This document shows, piece after piece, positions 34,126-45,300 of a DNA stretch of 64,000 nt (positions are counted from its first letter, which is position 1; each line of letters begins with the position of its first letter). The translations under genes and the position numbers were made by a program. Origin of the DNA: Halictus rubicundus (Eukaryota; Arthropoda; Insecta; Hymenoptera; Halictidae). Below the pieces are notes generated by a model, which was given only the letters and a program-made list of their open reading frames with translations, was not told where the DNA came from and did no database searches. The stretch is taken from contig NW_027488588.1 of NCBI RefSeq assembly GCF_050948215.1, positions 124,001 to 188,000 of the forward strand, in the 5' to 3' direction.

Positions 34126-34960
34126 CTAGGGTTTCCGGCCTGTATACATTGAGAAAATGTATTGAAACATCCGATCCGGCCTGTACACATTGGTCTTAAC
34201 AATGAATGGTTTGCTGACATCTGGATATTGTAAAATAGATTCTCGGCAGAGTTCTTCGCGCAACTGTTTAAACCTGTTTCCTTGTTCTTCCGTCCATTTG
34301 AATTTTATGCCCTTTTCCAAGAGGCTAATCAAAGGTTTCGCTTCTGTAGTAAAGTCCGGTATGAATCTTCTGTAGTATCATAGTGTTGCAGCATGGTGCC
34401 CGTGGTTTGTTTGACGCGTTTGGTTTTTCTTTGCTTCCTGTCGTTTCATCTCTTTTCTTAGGATATACTTTCCGATCCGATTTCTTCTTCATCAGATCGT
34501 ATACGTCTAAATTAGCTTTTAATTGGTCGATTGTATCTCCCTGATACAGTATCATTTTATTGTGTTCGTGATCCTGTATGCCGTCTACGATGTGTTCGAT
34601 CAGTGCGTTATCTTCTATATTACCTTCGCTAGCAATTTCCATCATTGCGTATATGTACTGTCGTCTTGTCTCGTGCGGCTTCCTCTTCCGTCTTGACAGC
34701 TGTGCCTGCATCTGTTCGCCATGGTTTTAAATTCTTTTTGTAATTTTCTTTTGTATTGTCTAGCTGACCCTTTCAACATCCTTTTCCCATAGACGAACAT
34801 CTGCAGGTCAATCCACTGTAGTAATGCACCGGTTTCTTCAAATTCGTCGAGCCATTTGCGGATCTGCAGTTTGTCATCGCCTGTGAAACACGGCAATGAT
34901 TCCTCGATGTCGCGAATCGTAATTATGCTTCTTTGTGTTTCTGTCTGTCGTTTCTTCATC
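34126..34960 (-). pseudogene. Ty3/gypsy gag fused to RT/RNase H linker, decayed
   Basis: Minus strand from 34959: gag (SLPCFTGDDKLQIRKWLDEF, then a frameshift, then ETRRQYIYAMMEIASEGN and IVDGIQDHEHNKMILY). At about 34395-34380 gag stops and RT-end sequence (PLISLLEKGIKFKWTEEQ, LQYPDVSKPFIVKT; 34130-34335) follows in another frame. So protease and most of RT are deleted and the frame is broken at least twice. The gag differs from the SAP-type gag at 2436-3881. No LTR could be assigned. Confidence 0.75.
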
Positions 34961-34995
34961 TTTTTTCTTTGTTTTATCTCAACATCGTTCTCCTC

Positions 34996-35330
34996 CCAGA
35001 TAGCACGCGACGTCTTAAAGACGTCTGTTTTACGTCCATTTTACGTCTGAAAGTCTTACGTCTGGAAAAGGCGTCTTTAAGGCGTCTTATTTCAGACGTA
35101 AAAACGACGTCCCGAAAAAGACGTCTTTAAGACGTCTCGTTTCAGACGTAAAAACGACGTCTTATTTCAGACGTAAAAACGACGTCTTATTTCAGACGTC
35201 TTTAAGACGTCTTTTTGGAGTCGTCATTTTTACGTCTAAAATAAAACGTCTTTTTCGAGACGTTTCATTTCAGAGGTCTTATTAAAAATCTTTAAGACAT
35301 CGATGTCTTTTTCAAGACTAAATATTTCGG
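34996..35330. repeat. Array of short GACGTC palindromes
   Basis: About 20 copies of GACGTC/GACGTAAAA-type words, many within AAGACGTCTT palindromes, with larger repeated words (TTATTTCAGACGTAAAAACG three times at about 35086, 35138 and 35165). Both strands read alike. The left border 'cccagatagcacgcgacgtc' resembles a transposon terminus. Similar words ('ttatttcagacgttaaaac', 'gaaaaagccgtctttagggg') reappear at 39698-39740 beside the DUF4806-type gene. Confidence 0.85.
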
Positions 35331-35339
35331 TTCTTCATA

Positions 35340-35901
35340 ACTGTTTTAAACAGAACCGATCAATATAAGAGTTGGAAACTGTTATTCTCAGTACCATTTT
35401 GCTCCCTGATACAAATATAATGGGTAATCTTCCATTACCACCCATTGAGGTGTTACCCCCTGGCACGTTGCTGTTTTTTTTTTATGTGGGTAGTTCGCCG
35501 GTAGCCCTATCGTCCCACAATTTGACTGGCTTTATACATGTATATATAGCACAACTGCAATATAATGTTACAATTGGCTAGGACAGATTTAATTGTAGTA
35601 AGTGTATATATGTACAGTAAGTTACACTTCACCGATTTCGATGATTGTTAAATGTTATGTATAAAGGTCAGTTTTAGAGATATTTGCGAAAAACTTTATT
35701 ACTGTATATATACTACTGCAAGAAATCCTGGTCAGCGACGTCGTCGTTGGAAAAATGCGGTAACATATACGGAAAAAATGCGGTAACATGCATAGTGTAT
35801 AGGCACACAAAAATTGTTCAAAATATTGAGTTACAATATATTTATATAAATTGTTTTCAAAATCGGTAAGGAGCATCCTTATTCATGCAACAACTGCCAT
35901 A
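35340..35901. other. Unassigned stretch
   Basis: AT-rich. A 22-bp tandem duplication ('aaaaatgcggtaacatatacgg' type) lies at 35752-35795. No gene was recognised. Confidence 0.45.
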
Positions 35902-35903
35902 TA

Positions 35904-37793
35904 CAGGGTGGCCCACATAACTCTGAACAACTCAATATCTCGAAAACTATGCCATCGATTTTAAAGTTCTTAGTCTTAAATTGCATGGAACTGAAGGGCC
36001 TTTCTGACTACATAAACGTGAAGTGGCCTCCCTTCCCTTTTAACGAGGGAGGGGAGGTACATTTATAATTTTAAATGGAACCCCCTATAAAATGTTACAT
36101 ATTTAGATTCTACAGGAAAAAACAAGTCAATTTTGTCGGAAACATTTTTTTGTCAGATACTTCCATGATGAGATATAACAGTTTGAAGTTTCGAGTTGTA
36201 GGTACTTGAAGCGCTCGGAAATAGCGTTATGGAATTATACGCGCTTCAGTCCTTTGCTTATTCGTGAAGAAATAAAATGTACTTTAAATTAAATGTTCAA
36301 AATGTCCACCACGGGCTTGTAAACATTTATTTACTCGAAACATCAAAGTTGTTCTAACATTTTTTAACATTTCGGGAGTCACTGAAGCGCAAGCGTCACG
36401 TATTCTTTGTTTCATATCCTCTTTTGTCGTCGGTGGTTCAAACATAACTTTGTCCTTTACATATCCCCATAAGAAAAAATCTAATGGTGTTAGATCGGGG
36501 GATCGAGGAGGCCATTGACGAGGTCCCCCACGACCTATCCATTTGTTCCCAAATTTTTCGTTCAAAAATTGCCTCGTGATGATTGCAAAATGTGGAGGAG
36601 CGCCGTCTTATTAGAACCACATTTCTCTTCTAACGTGCAGTGGCACATCTTCCAAAAGCGCAGGCAAATGATTTTTTAAGAAATCACAATAACATGCAGA
36701 TGTTACAGTTTCTTGAAGAAAATAAGATCCAATCACAAAATCTCCTATTGGGCCACACCAAACATTTAAAGACCATCGATGTTGAAAGGGAACACATCGC
36801 ATCCAATTTGGGTTTTCCACGGCCCAATAATGCAGATTATGTCTATTTACATGCCCTGAATTCATAAAAGTGGCCTCATCGGAAAAAAGTATTTTGCACA
36901 AAAAGTCATTTTCCACAACACCCTGCAGCCGCTCACAAAATCTTACGCGGTGATCGTAATCTGCTATCGAAAGCTCTTGTGATAAAACCATGTGATATGG
37001 ATGATACTTTTGCCGTTTCAAAATTCGTTGAATTCATGAACGACTAATATGTGATGTTTGTGCAAGTGTACGTTGACTAATATGAGGATTTAATGTAATT
37101 GCAGCAAGGATACTGGCACTATTATTTTCATTAGTAACAGCTTTAGGTTTATTGCGAGTTTTTTTACACAATTCACCGTGCTCGCGAAGCCGCTTTTCTA
37201 AATTATGAAATGTTGCGTGACATTTTTTGATCCCATAACGTTCAAAAAACCACTGCTGCACGCCGATAATTTTTTTGGCATTCACCTAACGTTAATAACA
37301 TATTCACTTCTGTGCCAAAAGTAGCCACAATCACAATGTTACTGCTTGAATAACAGCTCTAAACTGAAAACGTTTTCATAGATAAGTGAGTCAAACTCAA
37401 GAATTGTAAATATTATTGTTTGTGTTTCTTCATGAATAAGCAAAGGACTCAAGCGCGTATAATTCCATAACGCTATTTCCGAGCGCTTCAAGTACCCACA
37501 ACTCGAAACTTCAAACTGTTATATCTCATCATGGAAGTATCTGACAAAAAAATGTTTCAGACAAAATTGACTTGTTTTTTCCTGTAGAATCTAAATATGT
37601 AACATTTTATAGGGGGTTCCATTTAAAATTACAAAGGTACCTCCCCTCCCCCGTTAAAGGGGAAGGGAGGCCACTTCACGTTTATGTAGTCAGAAAGGCC
37701 CTTCAGTTCCATGCAATTTAAGACTAAGAACTTTAAAATCGATGGCATAGTTTTCAAGATATTGAGCTGTTCAGAGTTATGTGCGCCACCCTG
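35904..37793 (-). mobile_element. Mariner-like transposon with about 365-bp TIRs (inactive)
   Basis: The ends CAGGGTGGCCCACATAACTC (35904 on) and the inverse ending at 37793 (gcgccaccctg) are flanked by TA (35902-35903 and 37794-37795). The arms remain paired through 'ctgaagggcctttctgacta', 'gggggttccatttaaaatta' and 'cctttgcttattc.tgaaga' to about 36270 and 37424. A TIR piece of another copy is at 4357-4535. The transposase between the arms is a pseudogene. Confidence 0.93.
36284..37285 (-). pseudogene. Mariner-like transposase with in-frame stops
   Basis: Three open pieces (37285-37034, 37021-36611, 36565-36284) are all in the same frame, so the gene is broken by nonsense codons only: one TGA after SHISRS and two adjacent TAA codons just before DGAPPHF. 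Motifs: an N-terminal HTH (about 37285-37000), LFSDEATF (first Asp), NVWCG, MW**DGAPPHF (second Asp), PRSPDLTPLDFFLWG (third Asp) and a C-terminus ARGGHFEHLI. It is closely related to, but distinct from, the open transposase at 23523-24626. Its TIRs are still well paired, so it could be moved in trans. Confidence 0.9.
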
Positions 37794-37795
37794 TA

Positions 37796-38179
37796 TAATT
37801 ATTACATATATATGCATACGTACTAAAAGTGCTGAACTACGAAATTAGACTCTATATTTACAATATATAAGAGAAAAATATCCGAACATACTTATGAAGA
37901 ACAATGTAGCAATGGGAAGAAGATAATCTTGCTTTGAAATTCTACTGAATTTATCTGAAAGTTTTAGTTTTATTCTGACCGAAGCTCCAACAGCCGCTGA
38001 ATCATGTACGGTCGCAGGTACATGATTGGCCATGAAAGTTGGCTCCCTTACAAAGTCACGTCGCGCCGCTGCTATTCTAGCAACGCGACACGCTGCTACC
38101 TGAGCAACCTCCTTCAGCTACTAATAAAACAATAAACGGCACACAGGGTTTTCTCGATCTAAAACACGGGTCTGGCCGG
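37796..38179. other. Unassigned; contains a block shared with 12580-12640
   Basis: 38086-38135 ('cacgctgctacctgagcaacctccttc...actaataaaacaataaac') matches the centre of the fold-back element at 12257-13136. Nothing else was recognised. Confidence 0.5.
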
Positions 38180-39000
38180 TGTCACGTCCGGCGGTTCGCC
38201 CGGTTCGCCGATAAACGCCTAAGCAAGGACCATTAGTACTATCACACGGGAAAATAAATAAGATCGAAATATACGTGACAACCCGACGCGGTTAAAGATA
38301 CGCCGACTGATCTTCCTGCAAGACACGCAGATGAAGACCAGATTACAAATTAGACGCAAAAGAGGAAAATATCAAATTACGCCGAACCATAAGAAAAGAC
38401 GACGACTTCATCTTGGCAACACACAGCTGACGAAGCAAGAAACATCAAGAAGATCGGGAAGCAGAAACGCTAAATCAGCACTTCAAGAAAACAAAGGACC
38501 GCCCACATTATAAAAAGGAAACCAGCTCTTCAATTAGGATTCACTCAGTTGAAAACCAGTGCTACTGTGCAGTTCCGTCGACAGGCCCTTGTACCACACA
38601 CGCGTCGCGCCGGCAGTAAAACAGTGTCGCCGAATTTCGAAACCCCGTGCGTAAAGTGTCCGCGTGTGCCCCAGCGTCCAGCGGCCACAACCAGCGAGCG
38701 CCCAAAAACCCCACAACCACGACCTGCGAGCGTCTACCAGCGACTCGGTAATTTAAACGTTCTATTAAGCGAGTTGTTATAAGTGCTCTAGCGTATGCGC
38801 TATAAGAATTCATCCATGTATGAGCTGATTCAGAACTAGACTCTAAATAAACCAAACATTTCCCGTTTTTATATAAAAATTAAAGTGCAATTTATTTAAC
38901 CACCCCTCAATCTCCCGAACCAAAGCCGGTGAACGCAGGTAGGTTCAAAACTGCGCCTTATCCCCGGAAAACTATAAACAGCCCCATCTGGGACGTAACA
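38180..39000 (+). mobile_element. Solo gypsy-type LTR, TSD CCGG
   Basis: Starts TGTCACGTCCGGCGG and ends CTGGGACGTAACA, 821 bp, with TSD CCGG at 38176-38179 and 39001-39004. The terminal 90 bp ('ccggtgaacgcaggtaggtt' ... 'gggacgtaaca') are shared with 51310-51410 and 60345-60421. 'ttataaaaaggaaaccagc' near 38509 is a plausible TATA region, followed by the transcribed part. No internal region is present. Confidence 0.92.
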
Positions 39001-39004
39001 CCGG

Positions 39005-39458
39005 GAACAATGATCGGCCAGGAAATACTATTGTTTCACTAACTGCCAAACGTGGATAAAGAACAGCGAAGCTCGAGGGCATGGGTTTTCCCCAAGGCTC
39101 TGTGCGAGTCCGGCTGTAGATGGCTTTCGCACCGAGCAGCAAAACTAGCAATAAACACCCAGTACTCTGCTGCAAGAACGGGCCTTTTTGTCGAGTGCAA
39201 GTGGCACACGCGGTGTGTGTGTGTTTGCCGTCTCTATTTAAGAGTTTTGCGTCCCTACCTGGAACCATACAAATTATCTTACGAGACAACAAAGCAGGCC
39301 AGAATCGTGGGCCGTGGGCCGAACCCCTGAAAATATTTAAAAAATAGTCATTTTTAAGTAGAGATACTTAAATATTTTTTGCATTTCTCAAACATTACTT
39401 CATAATTAATTTTCATTGATGTTTTGAATTAGAAAATGAATGATTGAAATATATTATT

Positions 39459-39507
<49 letters not shown>

Positions 39508-39695
39508 TATATAAGAACTGTAGTTTTTAAAACTATTTTTTACTTTCTGTGAACAATATTTTTTAGTGTTGGTGTTAATTTTTAAAACATAAACGCATGC
39601 TTTTCTGTGTAAAAAAAGAGATATTGTACATACATAGAGCAAATTAAAAAGTACTAACATAGTTATATTTCAGATGTTAGTTTTATTTCGGTATT
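39005..39695. other. Unassigned; includes a (TA)n microsatellite at 39474-39512
   Basis: No gene was recognised. 39052-39350 has overlapping ORFs on both strands without recognisable domains. Confidence 0.45.
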
Positions 39696-39697
39696 TA

Positions 39698-40329
39698 TTT
39701 CAGACGTTAAAACCACATTTTGAAAAAGCCGTCTTTAGGGGAGTCGTATCGTCGTCATTTATTTCAATAATTCATCATAGATTTGAAGATACGAATTTTG
39801 GCCACGAACTCGGCCGAATTCGCCACTGTGCGATGGCTGGCAACTTGAGGTTGTACTCACACCCGATGGGGAGCTTTCGTTCACACATGTTTAGAAAGTT
39901 AGGGGTTTTTACTGTGGACGATACCTTGTTCTTAAGGGATCTGGCCGCGGAGTGGGGATGGGCGAGGGTGTCTTCTAGGAGCGTGAGTGACTTCTCATTA
40001 CTTATCGTGGAACCATCCGGAGACGTATTCGGCACTTTAAGTAATTTTGCGAGTGAATCGATCTGGGAGCAGGAGCAAGTGTGTGAAGTGAGAACAACAT
40101 AATTCCACATCGTCATTCTTGTAATATTCGGACAAGTAAGTATTTTTATTGCTACTATTTGTTATCGTTCGTGCTTTTGCTTATGCTCTTCCGCTATATT
40201 TGTTACATTGATATAACTTCTCTTAATTTTCGTATATATCTCTTTAATTAATGTTTAAATTAGTATGTTTTCTTATAAACCATGCCACAGAAATTTTGAC
40301 TGTATTTTTCAATTCTAGGCAAGCAAACA
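39698..40329 (+). other. Upstream region of the DUF4806-type gene
   Basis: Begins with GACGT-type repeat words like those at 34996-35330 (39698-39745). A 142-codon ORF (39674-40102, ending CEVRTT) and an overlapping antisense ORF match nothing I recognise. The stretch may be 5' UTR or promoter. A pyrimidine-rich acceptor (ttcaattctag, ending 40318) lies immediately before the exon carrying the ATG at 40330. Confidence 0.35.
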
Positions 40330-41601
40330 ATGGAAACTGCAACGTGGACGGTGGTTCAGTTCATCGAAGATGGCAGCGTGGAGGCAGTGCCAACAAAGTG
40401 GTTAGAGGGCGAAAATTGTTACTGGCCACCACTGCAACGGGGTCGTTTGATGACCGCAATCAAAAAAATGGAGGCCAGTAACAATTTATGGACCAAGTAC
40501 AAGGTCAAGATTTTTAGAAACAGCACTTTCGGTAAGTTACAATTATTATACACTCTAAATGTACAATTGAAATAATAACGCTTTCGTTTAATGCTTCTAG
40601 ATGACTACATGAAGGCCAGAAACAAGGCAAACGCCGCAGAGGAGACGAGCGATCTGCAATCGGAGGCAGAGTCACCACTGGAGAGAAGAAAGAGGCCAGC
40701 GTTTACATTAGAAGACAGTGCCTCCTCTGACGAGGCAGCAGTTTTCCACCCTGCTCCAGATTTGAAAAAACAGAGGAACATAGGTATGTAAATTCAAAAG
40801 GAAGCACTCTATAAAACATTATATATTACATTCATAGTTATAAATCATTCTGGTTCTGTAATTAGTATACCTTTTTAATCAATATATATTTTATTTTCAG
40901 CCGCTTGTTCGCACTCTGTTGGCGAGGAATCGCAGGGAGAGGGGCAAGAGGATGAGATACATTACAAATAAGCAGTGTAGTATTGGTAAGTTAAGAAAAA
41001 TATTTTAGAGATAAATAAGTTCACTTTAAAAAATATAATATCTAACAAACAATTAATAGGAGAGCAAACTGAAAATAACTGCTGCAAGGGGTGCCAAAAA
41101 AGAGATGGTTGCTACAAGAAATTCTAAGCAATCCGGAGGAATTTGATTATGGAGTGAGTACAATTTACACATGTAATAAATAAACTAAAAGTAATTGATC
41201 TTTAATTTTTATTTAGTTAATAGAATGTCCTATTAATAAAATTTTATTTTAGGTTACGGAAATGTATAAAATAGGAGGAGACAATATATATTCCTTCGTG
41301 AAGAGAGTACTGATGACCCTCCTAACCAATGAAGTTGCTCTGCAATACAGTTGGATGGGGAGGAAAGGGAAGAAACCCTTCCACTGCTCCAAGATCGCGG
41401 AGTTCGTAATGTGTAATTATTACCCTTAATTTGGTGTTACCATAATAACGATGATTCGTATGCAAATCACTAAAAAAAGAAATTCTTATTCAAGGTGCTG
41501 CAGAAAGGGCCAATATCCACGGCAGTAAGAGAGACTCAGAAACGTCATTACAATTATGGCTGATGAGGGCGGCCGACCGCATAAACGTTACTTGTATCTG
41601 A
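40330..41601 (+). CDS. DUF4806-type protein, multi-exon, tail altered by BEL insertion
   Basis: Proposed exons: 40330-40531, 40601-40783, 40901-40985, about 41060-41153, 41253-41405 and 41495-41601, with GT/AG borders. The first exon encodes TATWTVVQFIEDGSVEAVP and WLEGENCYWPP, the usual start of this insect family. Exon 2 is Lys/Arg/Ser-rich (ERRKRPAF). Exons 4-6 encode EILSNPEEFDYG, then VKRVLMTLLTNEVALQYSW and GRKGKKPF, then GAAERANI and LQLWLMRAADRINVT, the conserved C-terminal DUF4806 region. The function of this family is unknown to me. The phases of exons 3, 4 and the last junction do not all fit and exon 3 has a TAA in the expected frame, so the model may be wrong there or the gene damaged. 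The BEL element replaces the last four codons and the stop with Cys-Ile-stop. Confidence 0.55.
41588..41592 (+). repeat. Target site duplication TTACT of the BEL element (left)
   Basis: TTACT at 41588-41592 is repeated at 48410-48414. Confidence 0.95.
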
Positions 41602-42251
41602 ACACAACTTTATTTTTCACCCGTTTAACAAATTCGGATTTTTCGTGGTGGTTCGATGACGAATGGACAACAACTGAACTTCGCTCGCGCGCTTTACATA
41701 CAGTTCCCCTACTTTTATCAACTAAACTGAGATTCGTGGAAAAGGCTAAAGCTGTCGCTTTGTACTGTTTATTTCAAACCGTCGTCCCAGGTATACGAAT
41801 TCTGGGCTCATCCTTGCATGCCACATGCGCAATGACTTTCACCAGACGGCTAATCGCTTTAATTTACAATCATATTTCCTTTTACCCGAACCTCGCGACC
41901 CTCTGTAGCCTGGCGGCCCCGGATCCACCTTTCGGTTTTTCCGTGCTCGCTAGAAACCCTTCAGGTGAGAAAGTTCTCCAAATTGAGGTGTTTTTGCGGC
42001 CTAAGATAGACACATTGTGACTATCTTTACACGCTATTGGCTTGAGATGCAACAAACGCTATCGCGTAGTCGCCAAAGTCAACGAGATTCGGGTGTTTAC
42101 TCTTTGTGGTATACACAATTTTCGCATCAAAATGACTAGCAGTAGCCATCCTCCACTAATCTCTTACAATATTCCCCATCTCATTCCGTGTCAATTTCGC
42201 ATACATGAATTCTGCAGTTAGAAACAAAAATACGCATTTCCATCTGTAACA
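41593..42251 (-). mobile_element. BEL 3' LTR
   Basis: 659 bp, TGTATCTG...CTGTAACA on the plus strand. No difference from the LTR at 47751-48409 was seen in a base-by-base reading. It is the 3' LTR because the element is on the minus strand. Confidence 0.97.
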
Positions 42252-42261
42252 TTCTCCCCTT
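42252..42261 (-). promoter_or_regulatory. Polypurine tract
   Basis: Minus strand AAGGGGAGAA sits directly upstream of the 3' LTR, the position of the plus-strand DNA primer. Confidence 0.85.
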
Positions 42262-42377
42262 AAAATTAAAGGTTTTTTTTTTTTTTTAATTTTACCTTAG
42301 ATTACATACAATCGCACCTGTCTTTATTTACAAACGTAAACGATATAATGAAACGCTTAAACGAAACAGTTTATTTA

Positions 42378-45300
42378 CTAATGGTGTTTGTCATCGGTAT
42401 CGCTTGTTAGTGTGATTAATTTTCTGGTGGGTCGTATCAATTCACCCTTTGCCGTACGCACCTTGGCGATTCTAATCACGCCATCCGCTCCAGGGTATAC
42501 TTCTTCGATAGTTCCCGTATTCCACGAGTTTCGCGGCATTTGGAAGTCGACGATTAGCACGAGATCCCCTTTTTTTAAGTTCGTATCTGATTTATGCCAC
42601 TTCGGACGCGAAATCAAGGTGGGTAAATATTCGCGCAGCCAACGTCGCCAGAACGATTCCGCAAAAGACTGCGCGATTTTCCACTGTTTTTTAGGACACG
42701 TGGCTTGAGCGTCATATCTTCCTAAATGAACTTCCCCTGATGACGTACCCAGCAAAAAATGGTTCGGTGTCAATGTTTCCTCATCGCCCGGGTCTACCGA
42801 TATATGCGTCAAAGGTCGTGAGTTGACGGAATGTTCTATTTCTACCAATAGTGTATGTAGAACTTCCGAGCTAGGTATTTGATCTCGTAGAATGGCCTGG
42901 AGTGCACTTTTTACCGAACGGATGAGCCTTTCCCATACTCCACCCATGTGAGGAGCGTCCGGTGGATTGAAAATCCATTTCATTCGTTTTTCTAACGCGT
43001 AACTGCGTAGATTTTCCTCATCAATCGTTGCTGCAGCGTCACGTAACTCTTTGCTGGCTCCTTTAAAATTGGTGCCGTTATCGCTGTACACGACTAAAGG
43101 CGAACCTCTCCGTGCCGCTAGTCTCTGCAAAGCCATTATAGCTGAACTTGTGGTCAAGCTATCTGCCAATTCCAAATGAACGGCCCGTGTTGTAAGGCAC
43201 GTGAAGAGTACGCCCCAACGTTTTTCCCTACGTCTTCCTATCTTGACTTGCATCGGACCAAAATAATCCATTCCGCAATGGCTAAATGGTCGTTGCCTGT
43301 ACGCTACACGACCCGGTGGTAAATTCGACATTTCCGGACTTCGCGGCTTTGCTCGACGAAACCTACAGATAAGACACTTACTTATTAGCGAGCGGAGCGC
43401 TCGTCTAACACCCACTATGTAATATTTTTGGCGTATTTCGTTTACCACCGTGTTACTGCTCCCGTGGAAGAACCGTTGATGATATGCTCGTATTAGTAAC
43501 ATAGTCGCGGGATGTCTACTGTCTAAGATTATAGGTTGGTTATTAAACACCCCGTCACGGAATTTGGTGATTCTTCCGCGTGCTCTTAGAATCCCGACTT
43601 CGTCCATGAATGGTTTCAAGCCAATGATTTTACTCCCTTTGTTTATCCCTTTCCCGGTATTTAAGGCTTCTATCTCTCGCGCGAAAACTTCTCCTTGAAT
43701 GGTCCGATACCAATACATCTCCACTGAGTATATAGTTTCTACCGTTATAGGCGTCTGTTGTTTTCCCCTCCAGCGATCGAAAGCTTTCTTCACCCTTCTC
43801 GCCGCTACGAGCAACCCTGGCCAGCCTAAAAACCTTGCGACACTCGGAATGTGGTATTCGCTCGATTGAACAACGTACACTTGTGTTTTACGCAATTCTA
43901 TGTTGTCAATTTCACGTTTATCTACCTCACTCATGATTTTTTCTACCGGCCACTTTGATTCGGGTTGTTGCAAAAATCCCGGACCGCTGAACCAGCGATC
44001 GTTTGTATTTAAAGATTCGTTTAACCACCGCGTTGCATCATCCGCGGGGTTCAAACCAGATGGGACCCAGCGCCACTCCGAACTCAATGTCAGCTCTACA
44101 ATTTCTCCTAAACGATTTGCAACAAATGTTTGGCGGTTTCGCGGCTCCGACCTTATCCAGTGAATTACCGTGCTGGAGTCGGACCATAGAAAACGCCGAT
44201 CTAGCTCGCTACCCAGTTCTTTCGCGACCATTTTCGCTAATCTCGCCCCTATTACCGCGGCTTGTAATTCTAGTCGGGGTACCGTCATCGGTTTCAATGG
44301 CGCTACTCTAGTTCTAGCCATCACAAAGGATACCCAGATTCGTTCGTCTTTACCGATAAATCTCAAATATGCAGCCGCTGCGCATCCTTTTAAACTTGCG
44401 TCGCAAAATACGTGTAATTGTATTTTTAGGTATTTGATTTCATCTGGTGCGTAGCATCGCGGAATGCGAAAAATTTTAATTTCACGGAGTCCTTTAAGCC
44501 ACGACATCCATACCCGATGTTCCTCATCCCTTATCTCTTGATCCCATCCTACGTCACTGCGCCATATTGCTTGCATTAGTATTTTCGATTTTAGCGTAAA
44601 CGGGGAAAGAAAACCCAACGGATCAAAAATGGACATAATTATTCGCAAAAATTCGCGTTTCGTAGGTTTTACTTTGCCTGTCAAAATGGTTTCCGGGATT
44701 TTTCGTATACCCAAATTAAAACGAAGCTCATCTGTTTCGGTATCCCAAATAAGTCCTAACACTCTCTCTCCCCCCTGATCGCCTAAACGCATTTCATTTT
44801 GACCCTTTGGTCTCCGTCCTTCCGCTACCGTGGTTAGAATCTTTTTCGAATTACTAGCCCAACCGTGCATTTCAAAACCTCCATCCAAATTTATTTGAAT
44901 GACATCGCGAATCAACTCTGTCGTTTCCTTAATGGTTTTCCGGCTGGCTAAATAATCGTCCATATAGCTGTCGTCAATAATACTCTTTGCCGCGTCCGGT
45001 TTTGACTCACCGTATTCCTCAGCATTTTTGTTTTTTACGTATATAGCACAGCATGGCGACGATTTTGAACCGAAAATCAAACGTGTCATTGCATACGTCT
45101 CAGGAGATTTTACTCGGTCTCGTCCACGCCAAAGAAATTTCTGAGCAATCTGATCTTCCTTTTTAATTCTTATTTGTAAGAACATATCTTTAATGTCTGC
45201 TTTAAACGCGAACCTGTGTAAACGAAAACGCAATAGAATTCCCGGTAAAAATTTCAGCAAATCTGGCCCCGGGTCAAGCTGATCGTTTAAACTGATACCC

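Noticed and set aside
34996..35330. Palindrome array as CRISPR or integron-like structure
   Set aside because: No constant repeat-spacer pattern and no associated genes; the context is insect repeats.
39674..40116. Paired sense/antisense ORFs as a host gene
   Set aside because: No domain recognised, begins in GACGT repeat words, and long ORFs overlap on both strands; kept only as upstream region.
41556..42020. 154-codon ORF starting in the host exon and running through the BEL LTR
   Set aside because: It is a different frame from the DUF4806 exon; most of it is LTR sequence that is repeated at 47750-48178 and 1005-1211.
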